From the IMG/VR virus record IMGVR_UViG_3300034102_001054, positions 1 to 37,095 of that record: DNA of 37,095 bases. One strand, written 5' to 3'. The notes under the pieces were generated by a model. That model saw only the letters and a program-made list of their open reading frames with translations, was not told where the DNA came from and did no database searches. Both the position numbers and the translations under genes were made by a program. This document shows positions 6,393-15,237 of this stretch, piece after piece. Numbering within the stretch: the stretch's first letter is position 1; each line of letters begins with the position of its first letter. The stretch is from a virus.

Positions 6393-7697
6393 CTAATTTT
6401 GAACAATATAATTTTTAGCTGTTGCAATTGATGTGTCGCAAGTTCCAGCACCTGCGCATCCTGTTATCTTAATAGCTTTGTTTGAGCCAACAGGTTGTGT
6501 TGGCAAAGATGTGAAAAAAGCATTCAAAGCTGGTGCATCCATGCCACTGCAATACTGAATATCCAATTGTGGGCTTGACCCACCAAAAGTGCTGTTTGGA
6601 TTTGTCAGTATCAATCCAGTGATAGGAAGTGGAACGGTGGAACTACCACCTAAAGATAGTTTGCTTAGTTTCGCACCAATAGTAAGTGACTGCGCTAGAT
6701 TTTCACATCTGTAAAAAATGCTAGTCATATTGCAATCCTGCGTTCTACTTCCCAAAAATTCAAGATTTGTAATGTGTTTCAAATTGCCACACGCATAAAA
6801 CATATTGGTGCAGTTTGTATTTTTGTCATTTCCAACACCTGCTGGCAAATGCACCTCATCCAAAGCCGTACTTGTATCAAACATATAAGCAGTAGAGCCT
6901 GTTGAACCCCAATCACTAGCTGTTATGCTGAAAGTCCGAACACGTCCGCTATTTGATAGATAATAGGTATATGAAGCTGTTGAACCGCCACTATACAAAC
7001 TATTCATAGTACCGTTGATTATCCCAGTTCCGTATAGCGCATACGTACGCGAAGTAGCCAATGGCATAGCAGGGAAATTAAAGTCTTCAAAACCGCCACA
7101 ATTGTATGCGAAATAGTCCGAACTTGTTACAAGGCTTGCATCGTAGATATTGACTTTCTTTAAAAATGGGCTTCTTAATGGTGATATTGCCACACCATTA
7201 CTGAACATTTGCGATATGTTTACCAATGAAGGTACATTAATCTCCGCCAACGCCACACAGCTATTTTGCTGGGTATATTGTGCGCTCGTCTTTGCGACTT
7301 TGAAATACTTGATATCCGAACTTGCATTGTAAATGCGAACGGTATAAGCCCATACTTTCCACTCTGGAATCCAAACACCTAAACCGCTACCATTGTTTTC
7401 AACATAAGTGTGCGACACTTGAGCGGTCAAGTTATTACCAGCCGTTTGAGTAGTGAATGCTGTTGAAGTCCCAACCTCAATCGTACCATCACCCCAATCA
7501 ATGGAATAAGTGCCATTTGAGTTAGTTTGTACAGCGAAACCATTAGCACTACCATTATCAATGCAAATCATCAGTATTTCACCTAAATTAGCTTTTCCGC
7601 TTATGTTAGGAAAGCTATTGCCTTGATAATTGACAGTTACATTTCTATGTATAGGAATCCAATCATTCCCTACTTTTGCTTTTAAAACTCCGCTCAT
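6393..7697 (-). CDS. Tail adhesin with BspA-like leucine-rich repeats
   Basis: A 434-residue protein. The N-terminal region includes YSIDWGDGTIEVG (about residues 64-76), a PKD/immunoglobulin-like turn common in Bacteroidota surface proteins. The rest carries irregular repeats of BspA/DUF285 type, seen as ISQMFSNG, TNMFYACGNLKHI and TSIFYRCENLAQS, each with an aromatic-Cys-x-N-L core. Such repeats form ligand-binding solenoids. Position after the tail-fibre genes and before lysis suggests a receptor-binding or tail-tip protein. The C-terminus is rich in G, T and C (TGCAGAGTCDTS). There is no signal peptide, as expected for a virion protein. Confidence 0.7.
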   Translation of the reverse strand: MSGVLKAKVGNDWIPIHRNVTVNYQGNSFPNISGKANLGEILMICIDNGSANGFAVQTNSNGTYSIDWGDGTIEVGTSTAFTTQTAGNNLTAQVSHTYVENNGSGLGVWIPEWKVWAYTVRIYNASSDIKYFKVAKTSAQYTQQNSCVALAEINVPSLVNISQMFSNGVAISPLRSPFLKKVNIYDASLVTSSDYFAYNCGGFEDFNFPAMPLATSRTYALYGTGIINGTMNSLYSGGSTASYTYYLSNSGRVRTFSITASDWGSTGSTAYMFDTSTALDEVHLPAGVGNDKNTNCTNMFYACGNLKHITNLEFLGSRTQDCNMTSIFYRCENLAQSLTIGAKLSKLSLGGSSTVPLPITGLILTNPNSTFGGSSPQLDIQYCSGMDAPALNAFFTSLPTQPVGSNKAIKITGCAGAGTCDTSIATAKNYIVQN

Positions 7698-7700
7698 ATC

Positions 7701-8198
7701 TTAATCCTCTAACATTGGTAAAACTACTCCGATAAACTCATCACGCACCTCATCAGTTGTGAATGGTGGGGTTGAACTGCTTGGGGTTATGTCATAATTG
7801 CTAACTTCATCAATAGTTTCAAGTGCCATTACTTCATTCTTTTTGCGTGTTTTTTCAAGTGATAGCGTTACTATCCATCTTACTGTTTCTTTGTTCTTTG
7901 GCATATCATTACCCGAAAAGAAAGCCGACCCGATACATATTGAAGTAGCAACATTGAATGTATTATTCAAAAGATACGTATATGCTTGCTCAATTCTTTC
8001 TACCTTCCAATTTTTCAAAAATTCAATACTTGGAAGTTCGACAATATCTCTTTTGCATTTCTCTACTTCGCAAACTGTACAGTCTTTATTTCCCATATAA
8101 AAATTAATTTGGTCAGGTGTCAATGGAATATACCCTTTTTCAATAGGTAACTCTGCATCTGTCGTTTTTATTTCTAATTCGTAAAAATAGTAGTTCAT
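7701..8198 (-). CDS. Hypothetical protein between two adhesin genes
   Basis: A 165-residue protein, not recognised. The N-terminus (MNYYFYELEIKTTDAELPIE) and the phrase PLTPDQINFYMGN recall small tail-fibre assembly proteins, but no motif proves it. The middle has KNWKVERIEQAYTYL, a predicted helix. The C-terminus is proline- and serine-rich (TPSSSTPPF) and then acidic. Its place between the FISUMP-type and BspA-type adhesin genes fits a fibre chaperone or small virion component. Three bases separate it from the downstream gene. Confidence 0.55.
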   Translation of the reverse strand: MNYYFYELEIKTTDAELPIEKGYIPLTPDQINFYMGNKDCTVCEVEKCKRDIVELPSIEFLKNWKVERIEQAYTYLLNNTFNVATSICIGSAFFSGNDMPKNKETVRWIVTLSLEKTRKKNEVMALETIDEVSNYDITPSSSTPPFTTDEVRDEFIGVVLPMLED

Positions 8199-8210
8199 GG
8201 TATTTAGGTT

Positions 8211-8930
8211 TTAAATGAATGTATTATTATGGTCGTTATCATAGTCGCACATCGCTATTGTTGTCATTCCAGACCATGTGGCATTGTTAGTTACATTTGG
8301 TATGTCAGTACCGTTTCTTAGCTTTGTTTCTGCCAAATTACAAGCCAACCAAACCTGAGTACCTACCTTAATTGTTGGATAGACTAAGCCATCATTGCCT
8401 GTATATGGTAGTGCAGGGTTTCCATCAACTATGTACATTTGTTCATCCATCGTGGACGGTCTAACTGCTCTTATTGAACATCCCATTGACTTCTTGCCTG
8501 TAGCATCATCAAAGCCCCCATCTATCCCTGAATTAGTTATTTTGAGATAAACAGCTTGCGGGGCATAAGCATCCCATAATCTTAATTCATAATTAATCGA
8601 GCTGAAAGAACCATCATTATGCTGTCTAAATCCAGCACCCCTCGCATTGAAATTATAAGTATTCAAAGCCCCTACGTTTCCAATCCAATAGGTATTACCA
8701 GTTTCCTTAATTCTAGCTCCTAATGTCGCCATACTACCACCGTTATAATTAGCTAGTGTGGCAATATCTCTATTTGAAAGTAAGCCTGTATTGACCACCC
8801 ACCCAGCATTTGCCATAGCTAGTGGTATGATTGAATAATCACCTGTGCCCTCAATGACATAGTAGTTATACAACTTTCCATATTTTACCTCTTTGGCTAC
8901 TTTGCCAGCCATCATATTCCGCCTGCTCAT
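8211..8930 (-). CDS. Tail protein with circularly permuted FISUMP domain
   Basis: A 239-residue protein made of the FISUMP fold (Fibrobacter succinogenes major domain, TIGR02145) in permuted order. The usual N-terminal part, DGLVYPTIKVGTQVWLACNL then RNGTDIPNVTNNATW, lies at the C-terminus (about residues 178-225). The usual later parts come first: YGKLYNYYV (about 17-25), the GW segment, GARIKETGNTYWIG, the GAGFRQHNDGSF segment and the closing GCSIRAVRPST (about 150-160). The domain occurs in surface and phage tail proteins as a C-type-lectin-like binding module. It is probably a receptor-binding fibre tip. Its start overlaps the stop of the fibre gene upstream (TAATG). Confidence 0.75.
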   Translation of the reverse strand: MSRRNMMAGKVAKEVKYGKLYNYYVIEGTGDYSIIPLAMANAGWVVNTGLLSNRDIATLANYNGGSMATLGARIKETGNTYWIGNVGALNTYNFNARGAGFRQHNDGSFSSINYELRLWDAYAPQAVYLKITNSGIDGGFDDATGKKSMGCSIRAVRPSTMDEQMYIVDGNPALPYTGNDGLVYPTIKVGTQVWLACNLAETKLRNGTDIPNVTNNATWSGMTTIAMCDYDNDHNNTFI

Positions 8931-10750
8931 TATTCTTGTACTTTATACATGATTGATACATCGCACGTTGTCGGACTTGTCATTGCATACATATATGATA
9001 GCTCAACACGTTTACCAGAAGGTACTACGATTGAATCGGTTTGCATCATGAAGTAGGTATAATCAATACCCAAATAACTATCAACACCATCAGCAATAAC
9101 AAACGTCACATCGCTACCTTTTAAATTCTTAATTACTAAGTATTGTACTGGCTCATCTTTAGTTGGCGTATCTGTCGGAAAATCAACTAAAACAGTATTA
9201 CCACCTGCATAGTTACTTGTATATTTAGCAATTACGGGTGCAAAGTTCGGCGTAATTGTCGCCCCTGTTGTAGCAATGAACGATAGATTGTTAATGCTAG
9301 TTGTATCAACCCATAATACTTCGTTATGTGTCGGGGCTGAATCACCAACATAAACCTCGTTCAAATCAGCTTTCAAAACGTCTTTATACTTATCTGAATC
9401 TGCGCTATCTTTCAAAACTATGCTGTCAGCATCAATAGGAATTGTTTTTGTCGCTGTTGGTTTGTCAAGCTTCAAATCCAAACTATCTTTTACAAGTTTT
9501 TCGGTAGGTATTGCCGAATCGCTTGGTGTAGCATTCCACGTTGTTACTTTCTGCAACCATGCCCAAAGTGCCCCTGTCCACGAAAGTATGCCTGTGTCTT
9601 TTGAGATGTATGTTTCTGTTTTTCGAACCCATGCCCCCCACGTTGCGCCAACTGTTGAAAAGTATCTAATGTACTCAACGCCTGCATAATTTGTAGCTTC
9701 CTGCGCCCAGTCGCTTGATGATGTACCTGTTGAATTAATAGCAAAAGACCTAACAATAACAGAAATGTAATCAGCTCCGAAAGCTGTTTGCATTGATGGT
9801 AAATTAGCAACCCTAGCAAATCCATTGTCTGGTTTGAAAGCATCTAATTCTGTTTGTGTAGTAATTGCAACCGCACTACTCCACCCACCCCATACATAAG
9901 CACTAACACCATCCCATGTGGCTTTTCGTCTAACTAACAAACCATCTCTTGAGGTAAATTCTTGAAAATACGTTGCACCTCCTATCCCACTATCCGTAGT
10001 TGCATAATTTCGGCATAGTAACACATCACCATAACTATCCAAATCTATGTCACTACCACTTAATAGTGTATTAATCAATAGATAGTGAGCTTCATTTGAA
10101 AATATGTCTAAATCTGCTTGCAAATGTACAGTTCTACCTACAACGCTAGTCATAGGCTTCCAGTTGGTAGTGTCTGTATATGGGTCGATTGATGAGTTAT
10201 GATTTATTTTTGGAATGTATAATTGCCCTCTATAGTTATACATTAAATGCGTAAAATAAGTCGGTATATTTTCATTCCATTCTCCATAGTATTGCAATGT
10301 TAGATTGAATTTCAAATCTAATTCTGGAATAGTATATGAATCGTTTATTTCAAAATCACCCCATGTTGCTCCTACAGTATTAAAAAACCGCCTGTATCGC
10401 TTCCCATCTAAAGCACTTACACCCTCTTGGTATCTATCACCTGAACTTGTAGTTGTACCTGCTACACTATATGAGTGCATCTCAATTTTATTCAAATCAT
10501 CGCCAAATATATCTCGTATATCTTGGTCAATGTTTGCCGTCATTGTAACAATCGCAAAGCCACTTTCAGGTCGCCATGCATCAAGGTCGGATTGAGTAGT
10601 AATCTGCTCTACTCCACCAAACAATCCACGCAATCTATTTAGGCTAGTTGACTGATAGGCATCCTCACCTACTAAGTCAGGATTACCCAACATTACTTTG
10701 TGATTTTCCAGCAAATCGGCTGGCTCTTGCATTTCATCCCAAAATCTCAT
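8930..10750 (-). CDS. Tail fibre / baseplate protein with duplicated knob-like domain
   Basis: A 606-residue protein. Two related segments are visible. One has ITTQSDLDAWRPESGFAIV ending in RRFFNTVGATWGDFE (about residues 50-135). The other has ITTQTELDAFKPDNGFARV ending in IRYFSTVGATWGAWVR (about 297-380). Between them lies a further related copy (QADLDIF ... WDGVSAYVWGGW). The pattern resembles pyocin-knob-type fibre modules. The remaining C-terminus is beta-rich (SFIATTGATITPNF and onward). It overlaps the connector gene by four bases and precedes the FISUMP gene, so it probably forms the fibre shaft or an attachment protein. Confidence 0.7.
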   Translation of the reverse strand: MRFWDEMQEPADLLENHKVMLGNPDLVGEDAYQSTSLNRLRGLFGGVEQITTQSDLDAWRPESGFAIVTMTANIDQDIRDIFGDDLNKIEMHSYSVAGTTTSSGDRYQEGVSALDGKRYRRFFNTVGATWGDFEINDSYTIPELDLKFNLTLQYYGEWNENIPTYFTHLMYNYRGQLYIPKINHNSSIDPYTDTTNWKPMTSVVGRTVHLQADLDIFSNEAHYLLINTLLSGSDIDLDSYGDVLLCRNYATTDSGIGGATYFQEFTSRDGLLVRRKATWDGVSAYVWGGWSSAVAITTQTELDAFKPDNGFARVANLPSMQTAFGADYISVIVRSFAINSTGTSSSDWAQEATNYAGVEYIRYFSTVGATWGAWVRKTETYISKDTGILSWTGALWAWLQKVTTWNATPSDSAIPTEKLVKDSLDLKLDKPTATKTIPIDADSIVLKDSADSDKYKDVLKADLNEVYVGDSAPTHNEVLWVDTTSINNLSFIATTGATITPNFAPVIAKYTSNYAGGNTVLVDFPTDTPTKDEPVQYLVIKNLKGSDVTFVIADGVDSYLGIDYTYFMMQTDSIVVPSGKRVELSYMYAMTSPTTCDVSIMYKVQE

Positions 10751-11232
10751 ATTACTAAAAATTTACGTTTGTAGTTTGATTTGGCGGTCTCAATTTTCTT
10801 GACAAATATAAGATATTTTAGGCAATTTTCAAGATAATCCATCCCGATACTTTCAGCATCTCTTGCCATTGCTAAAGTAGTTTTTGCATCAACGGCTTCA
10901 CTAAATTGCCCTGTTTTTTGAACAACCCCGAAGGCTGTAACGTTCACACTTTGATTTCGAATAAACCTCGAATAAGCCAAATAACAATAGGCTTTTTTCA
11001 ATCCAGCGAAAACACGGGTATCATTATCGTAATATCCACCGCTCCAAAGTAGCGACAATTCAGCATCGCCACTACCATCGTAGTCGCTTATCTCTTTGAA
11101 AACTTTTGCACCCAAGCGTGGAGCTACATATATTTGTTCAACCTCATCAACATAAGGCATTACTCGCTTAGTATCCTCAATGTTGTTTGCAAGTGCCCTG
11201 CATTCTCTTATGTCGTCTGCTGTTATTTTCAT
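10747..11232 (-). CDS. Head-tail connector-like protein
   Basis: A 161-residue helical protein. The pattern NIEDTKRVMPYVDEVEQIYV then PRLGAKVF, with a later LKKAYCYLAYSRFI and NVTAFGVVQKTGQ, matches small neck proteins of Bacteroidota phages (DUF6712-like, from memory). Its place directly after the portal gene, which it overlaps by four bases, supports a connector or adaptor that binds the portal ring. The C-terminus is lysine-rich (KIETAKSNYKRKF). The family assignment is moderate; the role follows mainly from position. Confidence 0.6.
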   Translation of the reverse strand: MKITADDIRECRALANNIEDTKRVMPYVDEVEQIYVAPRLGAKVFKEISDYDGSGDAELSLLWSGGYYDNDTRVFAGLKKAYCYLAYSRFIRNQSVNVTAFGVVQKTGQFSEAVDAKTTLAMARDAESIGMDYLENCLKYLIFVKKIETAKSNYKRKFLVI

Positions 11233-12533
11233 AGTCCTATTGATTTTAGTTGTTCATCTTTGAATCCGTAAATAGTTGATAGAATACCACGTTTAATTAT
11301 TTTATCAATTGTAGGATCTTTGATTAAGTCCACAACATCTTTTGTGTTTGTGCCTAACTCCTCAGCTTTGGTAATTTCAATATCATATTTCAGTGGCTCA
11401 ATTATCGCACTGTTTTGTACTTGAATGTAGAAATTTGAAAGCAATTTGTCAAACACTCTAGTTAAAACATCTCTATCAACTTGCACTACTGAATTGTAAA
11501 AATCGTATGCGTTTTTCATTGCATTTGCACCAAAATTACTACCCACATCTTCACTCCTTAAAATAGGAGGTTGTGAGAATCTGCGACCGATTGAACTAAC
11601 AATATCCTTTTTCGTAACGTCAAAATACTTATCGAAATTTTGAGTAGTAAAAGGTATGAATTCAGGTTTTTCAGCTTCGCCTTCGATAGCCACATACATA
11701 ATCTTGCAAGCATTCTCATCGCCTTGAAACTCTAGTAAGTTCTTTTCAATGTCGCTCTTTTCGCTTTCATTTTGATGCAACCAATATTCTTCATCATCCT
11801 CATTCCCAGTTCGTGGGTTATCTGTGGCATTAACTTTATCCACCAACATACCAGCTGGCATGAAGTTGTTTCTTGCATTTCTGTTTGAAACATTGCTTAT
11901 CCCTTCCTCTGTGTTCATATCAGTAATCACAGCATCAAAAATCGGCGTTGGATATGTCAACCCACCAAGTCTGGAATAATAGAAAATCATCCCTTTGTAA
12001 TTTTGCCAACCGCCTGCATTTGCTACTTGTGTATTGATTTTATCAATATCAGTAGTAAATATATCGATAAAAACTATATCGCTAGCCTGCCACCTTTTTA
12101 CGCCTGTAAATTCGTGAGCCCAATCGGGATGCAATGCTATCTTATCAAATTTGCCAGTGGTTACATCTGCTTGCTCAAAGCGTGCGTGTTCAAACGGCAC
12201 ATGAGTAATTGAGGTGTATTTGTAGTTAGCATTAATGTTCAAATGAAGTGCAAAGCCACCATACATGGCATAGTCAGCATCTACTTTTGCAAGTACATCG
12301 TTACCGTTGTCTTTTGAGTTAAATAGCATTTCGGCAATGGTAGCATCTTGGAACCCTTTGCCGTTTATAAATTTTCTGAAAGTGTCAACACAACTACTCC
12401 CGGTACCGCTTGCATTCACAATAGCACGAACGGACTGCGGATAGGCGTTACCCTCACCGTATTGCTGTATCTTTAGGCTTATATCGTTCCGTTGGTGGAA
12501 ACGTTTTTCTTTTTTTAGTACGCTAACTTTCAT
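11229..12533 (-). CDS. Portal protein
   Basis: A 434-residue protein of normal portal length. The features fit: an early helix-rich segment with VDTFRKFINGKGF (about residues 49-61), a clip-like region with hydrophobic strands, YSRLGGLTYPTPIFDAVITD (about 186-205), and a C-terminal part with SQPPILRSEDVGSNFGANA (about 320-338) followed by long helices. The portal forms the dodecameric DNA gate at one capsid vertex. In most tailed phages the gene follows the terminase; here it lies after the capsid genes. A GC-rich hairpin (12556-12581) precedes it. Alternative assignments are unlikely. Confidence 0.75.
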   Translation of the reverse strand: MKVSVLKKEKRFHQRNDISLKIQQYGEGNAYPQSVRAIVNASGTGSSCVDTFRKFINGKGFQDATIAEMLFNSKDNGNDVLAKVDADYAMYGGFALHLNINANYKYTSITHVPFEHARFEQADVTTGKFDKIALHPDWAHEFTGVKRWQASDIVFIDIFTTDIDKINTQVANAGGWQNYKGMIFYYSRLGGLTYPTPIFDAVITDMNTEEGISNVSNRNARNNFMPAGMLVDKVNATDNPRTGNEDDEEYWLHQNESEKSDIEKNLLEFQGDENACKIMYVAIEGEAEKPEFIPFTTQNFDKYFDVTKKDIVSSIGRRFSQPPILRSEDVGSNFGANAMKNAYDFYNSVVQVDRDVLTRVFDKLLSNFYIQVQNSAIIEPLKYDIEITKAEELGTNTKDVVDLIKDPTIDKIIKRGILSTIYGFKDEQLKSIGL

Positions 12534-12555
12534 TTGGCTGTGTTTAAATTTGTAT

Positions 12556-12581
12556 CTCTACCCCCAACCAAGGGGATAGAG
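12556..12581 (-). promoter_or_regulatory. Intergenic hairpin before the portal gene
   Basis: Stem CTCTACCCC/GGGG(A)TAGAG with a 7-base loop, in the 49-base gap between the 158-residue gene and the portal gene. No T run follows, so on the - strand transcript it is more likely an RNA-processing or attenuating hairpin than a full terminator. It resembles the hairpin at 13649-13671. Confidence 0.6.
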
Positions 12582-12582
12582 C

Positions 12583-13059
12583 CTATTTTCTTTTTTTACG
12601 TGTGAATTTCGGAGCTTCAACGGCGATTGGTTCGGCTTCTTTTTCGGGAGTTTCCTCAATTTCAACTGATTCTACTGCCTTTTCAGTGGGCATTTTCTCG
12701 AAAAATTTAGCACATTTCGGGTTCGATTCAAGGTGATATTGTGCCAAATCGTCTGTTATATTGGCGTTTGACATCATTTTGGAACTGTCACCGTTCACAT
12801 CACGAAGGATTACCCCTGCACGAAGTCTGTATTTTGTTTCCATTGGTAAGTCTTTTAGGTTAAGTAACTCAAAGTAAGCATCGAAAACGCAACTACTGCA
12901 CCCTCCATTGCCTACTATCTTATTAAGAAAGTGTTTTGACAAAGATACAATTTCATTTTTGAATTGTACGTTTGTCTGTATAAAAGAAAACAATTCAGCA
13001 CCTTTGCCGAATTGTTTTCTAGTGCTTTTCAAATTATCCAATCTTTCGATTAGTGTCAT
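12583..13059 (-). CDS. Hypothetical virion-region protein
   Basis: A 158-residue protein, not recognised. The N-terminal two thirds are helical and include GNGGCSSCVFDAYFELLNL (about residues 51-69), with a CSSC pair. The C-terminus is acidic and proline-rich (ETPEKEAEPIAVEAP) and ends in the basic TRKKRK, which looks disordered. It lies two bases after the 189-residue structural gene and before the portal gene. A small capsid-associated or connector protein is possible from position only. Confidence 0.55.
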   Translation of the reverse strand: MTLIERLDNLKSTRKQFGKGAELFSFIQTNVQFKNEIVSLSKHFLNKIVGNGGCSSCVFDAYFELLNLKDLPMETKYRLRAGVILRDVNGDSSKMMSNANITDDLAQYHLESNPKCAKFFEKMPTEKAVESVEIEETPEKEAEPIAVEAPKFTRKKRK

Positions 13060-13061
13060 GA

Positions 13062-13631
13062 CTATGCGATTAATGACGCTATGATAGCATCGGTTGTGGC
13101 TTCGTCAGTGTCAAACAATGAAAGCGGAAGTGAACCCTCTTTCGATTTGTCGTTTGAAGTCAATTTTAATGAGTAAACAACTCTATCAGCCATATCAGTA
13201 GTACCTACTGCTTCGCTCAATTCAAGTCCTGCACCCCAGCCATAAACTTCATATTTAACCTCACCATCTGTACCTATAGCACGGTTTTCCACGATAGCTA
13301 CTACTCTTGCACCTGCCAATTGATTTACAAAGGCTTTTGCATCTTCACTTTTTGTGAAAACTTTCAAAGATACAGCATGGGCAAACGTTGAAAAATATGT
13401 TTCTTTTCCAAGTGTAGCCTCACCCATTGCGCTGTCAGCTAGTGATTCAAATGCATAGCCTTTTTTAGTGGCTTTCAGAACAAGGTCAGAGATCACGTTG
13501 TTAGTAACAACTGACAAAGACCTATCAATGTCATTGTATGTGATAAGGATAACTTTTTTTCCTGTGCCGGGAACTTCGGGCGTGCCACATACAGCACCTA
13601 CAAGCCCTTTGGTTATTGAATTACAATCCAT
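13062..13631 (-). CDS. Putative structural protein, tail-tube-like
   Basis: A 189-residue protein directly downstream of the major capsid gene. It is beta-rich with a glycine-rich middle (YEVYGWGAGLELSEAVG, about residues 127-143) and ends with a strand-turn-strand (VVYSLKLTSNDKSKEGSLPL) of the kind seen in tail-tube and similar virion proteins. The N-terminus has CNSITKGLVGAVCGTP with two cysteines. No catalytic motif is present. It could be a tail tube, head decoration or fibre protein; the assignment is tentative. A hairpin separates it from the capsid gene. Confidence 0.5.
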   Translation of the reverse strand: MDCNSITKGLVGAVCGTPEVPGTGKKVILITYNDIDRSLSVVTNNVISDLVLKATKKGYAFESLADSAMGEATLGKETYFSTFAHAVSLKVFTKSEDAKAFVNQLAGARVVAIVENRAIGTDGEVKYEVYGWGAGLELSEAVGTTDMADRVVYSLKLTSNDKSKEGSLPLSLFDTDEATTDAIIASLIA

Positions 13632-13648
13632 TTCTTTTTTAGTATTAA

Positions 13649-13671
13649 GCCCCCACCGATTAGATGGGGGC
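13649..13671 (-). promoter_or_regulatory. Intergenic hairpin after the capsid gene
   Basis: Perfect stem GCCCCCA/TGGGGGC with a 9-base loop between the capsid stop (13678) and the next start (13631). No strong T run follows on the - strand, so it may attenuate transcription or protect the 3' end of the capsid mRNA. Confidence 0.6.
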
Positions 13672-13677
13672 GGTTAA

Positions 13678-14733
13678 TTATTTTGCAATCATGAATAAGT
13701 CTGGATTCATCAACTTAACGTCAGCTTGTCCGCCTGCTTCCATGTTTACAGTGCGCTTGTCTTTTGAGTACCAAGCATCAACTGTTTCAAATTGATTCAC
13801 ATCGTCAAGACCAAGACCAAGTATAGACTTGTTGGTGTACACAGCACGGTTTGGAGCATTTGTTTTTGCACCAGTGTTTTCGTACTCGGCAATCATTTCA
13901 TCCCAAATTGGTAAAGGAAGTAACGGGATACCGTTGTATGTCACGGTTGACATACCATCCACCAAGTTAGTGTAAGTAGCTTGGATTTTATCGCTTTGCA
14001 ATGCCATGATGTAACCATCATAGAATGATTGAGTACATGGAATGATATTTCCTGAAAGCCCTTTCAACTTGTTAGGTGCACCAAAAACGAGTTTTTGTAG
14101 ATAACCGATTACGTTTGCTGGGTTAATCTTTTGAGCCACATAACTAACACCTGCATTTTCAGTGATAGCAACCAATTGGGCTGGGTTGGCGGTAACTTGT
14201 GTATCCATTTGTTTGAAAAATCCATCAACTATGTTGAAGTATTTCAACTCTAATGAGTCAGTGATTACACCACCATCAGTAACATTTTCTGCGTCAGTGT
14301 CATTGAACCAAGCGAACCGAATATAGAATTTCTTAATCGCTTTTACAAGGTGGTCAACTACTACATTCATGTAGTCAGTAGATGTGAAATCTTTTGCATT
14401 TACACCAGTGTTCAATGAATAAGTAGCCATTGTGTTACGCAAATCTTTCCAGCAATCTTCAAGAAACACTTCCCACTCTACGGGTGTCCATTTGATAGTA
14501 CGGCTTCCAATTTTGAAAGATTGTGCGCTTGGTGTACATCCAGTTGATGCAACCCCAACAAGTCCACCCTCTGACAGAAAACCTACGAACTTTTCTGTAA
14601 CAATGTTCGGGTAGATAGTATGAATTAGTGAAATTTCAGGTGCTGAAATCACTGCATCATACGTTAATTCATTTATCGCACGAACCTGCTCGGCGGTAAA
14701 TGTAAATTTTGAAAAATCAATTGCAGTAGCCAT
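13678..14733 (-). CDS. Major capsid protein
   Basis: A 351-residue protein, the usual size for an HK97-fold major capsid protein. It follows the protease/scaffold gene by three bases, the standard place. The sequence is a mixture of long helices and strands, with FVGFLSEGGLVGV near residue 50, a central helical spine segment (FTSTDYMNVVVDHLVKAIKK, about 115-134) and a beta-rich end (NGIPLLPLPIWDEM and onward). No protease-type N-terminal delta domain is obvious, as expected if the scaffold is encoded separately with the protease. The HK97 fold is inferred from order, length and composition rather than a sharp motif. Confidence 0.75.
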   Translation of the reverse strand: MATAIDFSKFTFTAEQVRAINELTYDAVISAPEISLIHTIYPNIVTEKFVGFLSEGGLVGVASTGCTPSAQSFKIGSRTIKWTPVEWEVFLEDCWKDLRNTMATYSLNTGVNAKDFTSTDYMNVVVDHLVKAIKKFYIRFAWFNDTDAENVTDGGVITDSLELKYFNIVDGFFKQMDTQVTANPAQLVAITENAGVSYVAQKINPANVIGYLQKLVFGAPNKLKGLSGNIIPCTQSFYDGYIMALQSDKIQATYTNLVDGMSTVTYNGIPLLPLPIWDEMIAEYENTGAKTNAPNRAVYTNKSILGLGLDDVNQFETVDAWYSKDKRTVNMEAGGQADVKLMNPDLFMIAK

Positions 14734-14736
14734 TTT

Positions 14737-15237
14737 TTATTTACGTTTTAGGTTTTTACGTTCTTTTGCTTCATTCTTGTAATCTGCAACAGTTTTAACA
14801 ACATTGCTAGATGAGTTTACCGTCGATAGACGTGCGGTCGGTTCAAAGTTACTTTTAACTTGAGTTTTCAACTCATTAACCAAGTTCACAGCTTCAACTA
14901 AGTTAGTTTTAGCAGTTCCTAGTTCATTTGTCAAATCCTCAATCATAGTAGTGTCAGGTGCTGGCATATATTCAGCACTCAAAGCTATCAATACGATAAC
15001 TGTTGCGCCTTCAACATCTACAACTGTAACTACTTTTCCATCAGCAGTGGTAAACTCACCCGCTGGGCTGGCTGGCATTCCTACGGCTATATTTTCGCTT
15101 TCGGAAGTGAAAATAACCGTACCATCTTCTGCAAGGTGGTCGTAATTTTCTGTTGTTACTTCCTCAACGGCTGGGGCTTCATTCTTTGCGAGAAAGTTTT
15201 CCAAACGTGCAAGAAGTGATTTTTTTGTTTCACTCAT
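14737..15237 (-). CDS. Possible nested scaffold protein from an internal start
   Basis: An in-frame ATG at 15237 (residue 190 of the protease gene) is preceded by an A-rich, leader-like stretch, encoded as NQKENK, that looks like an untranslated start region of this genome. Starting here gives 166 residues, MSETKKSLLARLENF and onward: an acidic helical scaffold without the protease. The known precedent is the lambda C/Nu3 arrangement, where the scaffold is made from an internal start of the protease gene. The start is inferred, not proven. Confidence 0.45.
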   Translation of the reverse strand: MSETKKSLLARLENFLAKNEAPAVEEVTTENYDHLAEDGTVIFTSESENIAVGMPASPAGEFTTADGKVVTVVDVEGATVIVLIALSAEYMPAPDTTMIEDLTNELGTAKTNLVEAVNLVNELKTQVKSNFEPTARLSTVNSSSNVVKTVADYKNEAKERKNLKRK

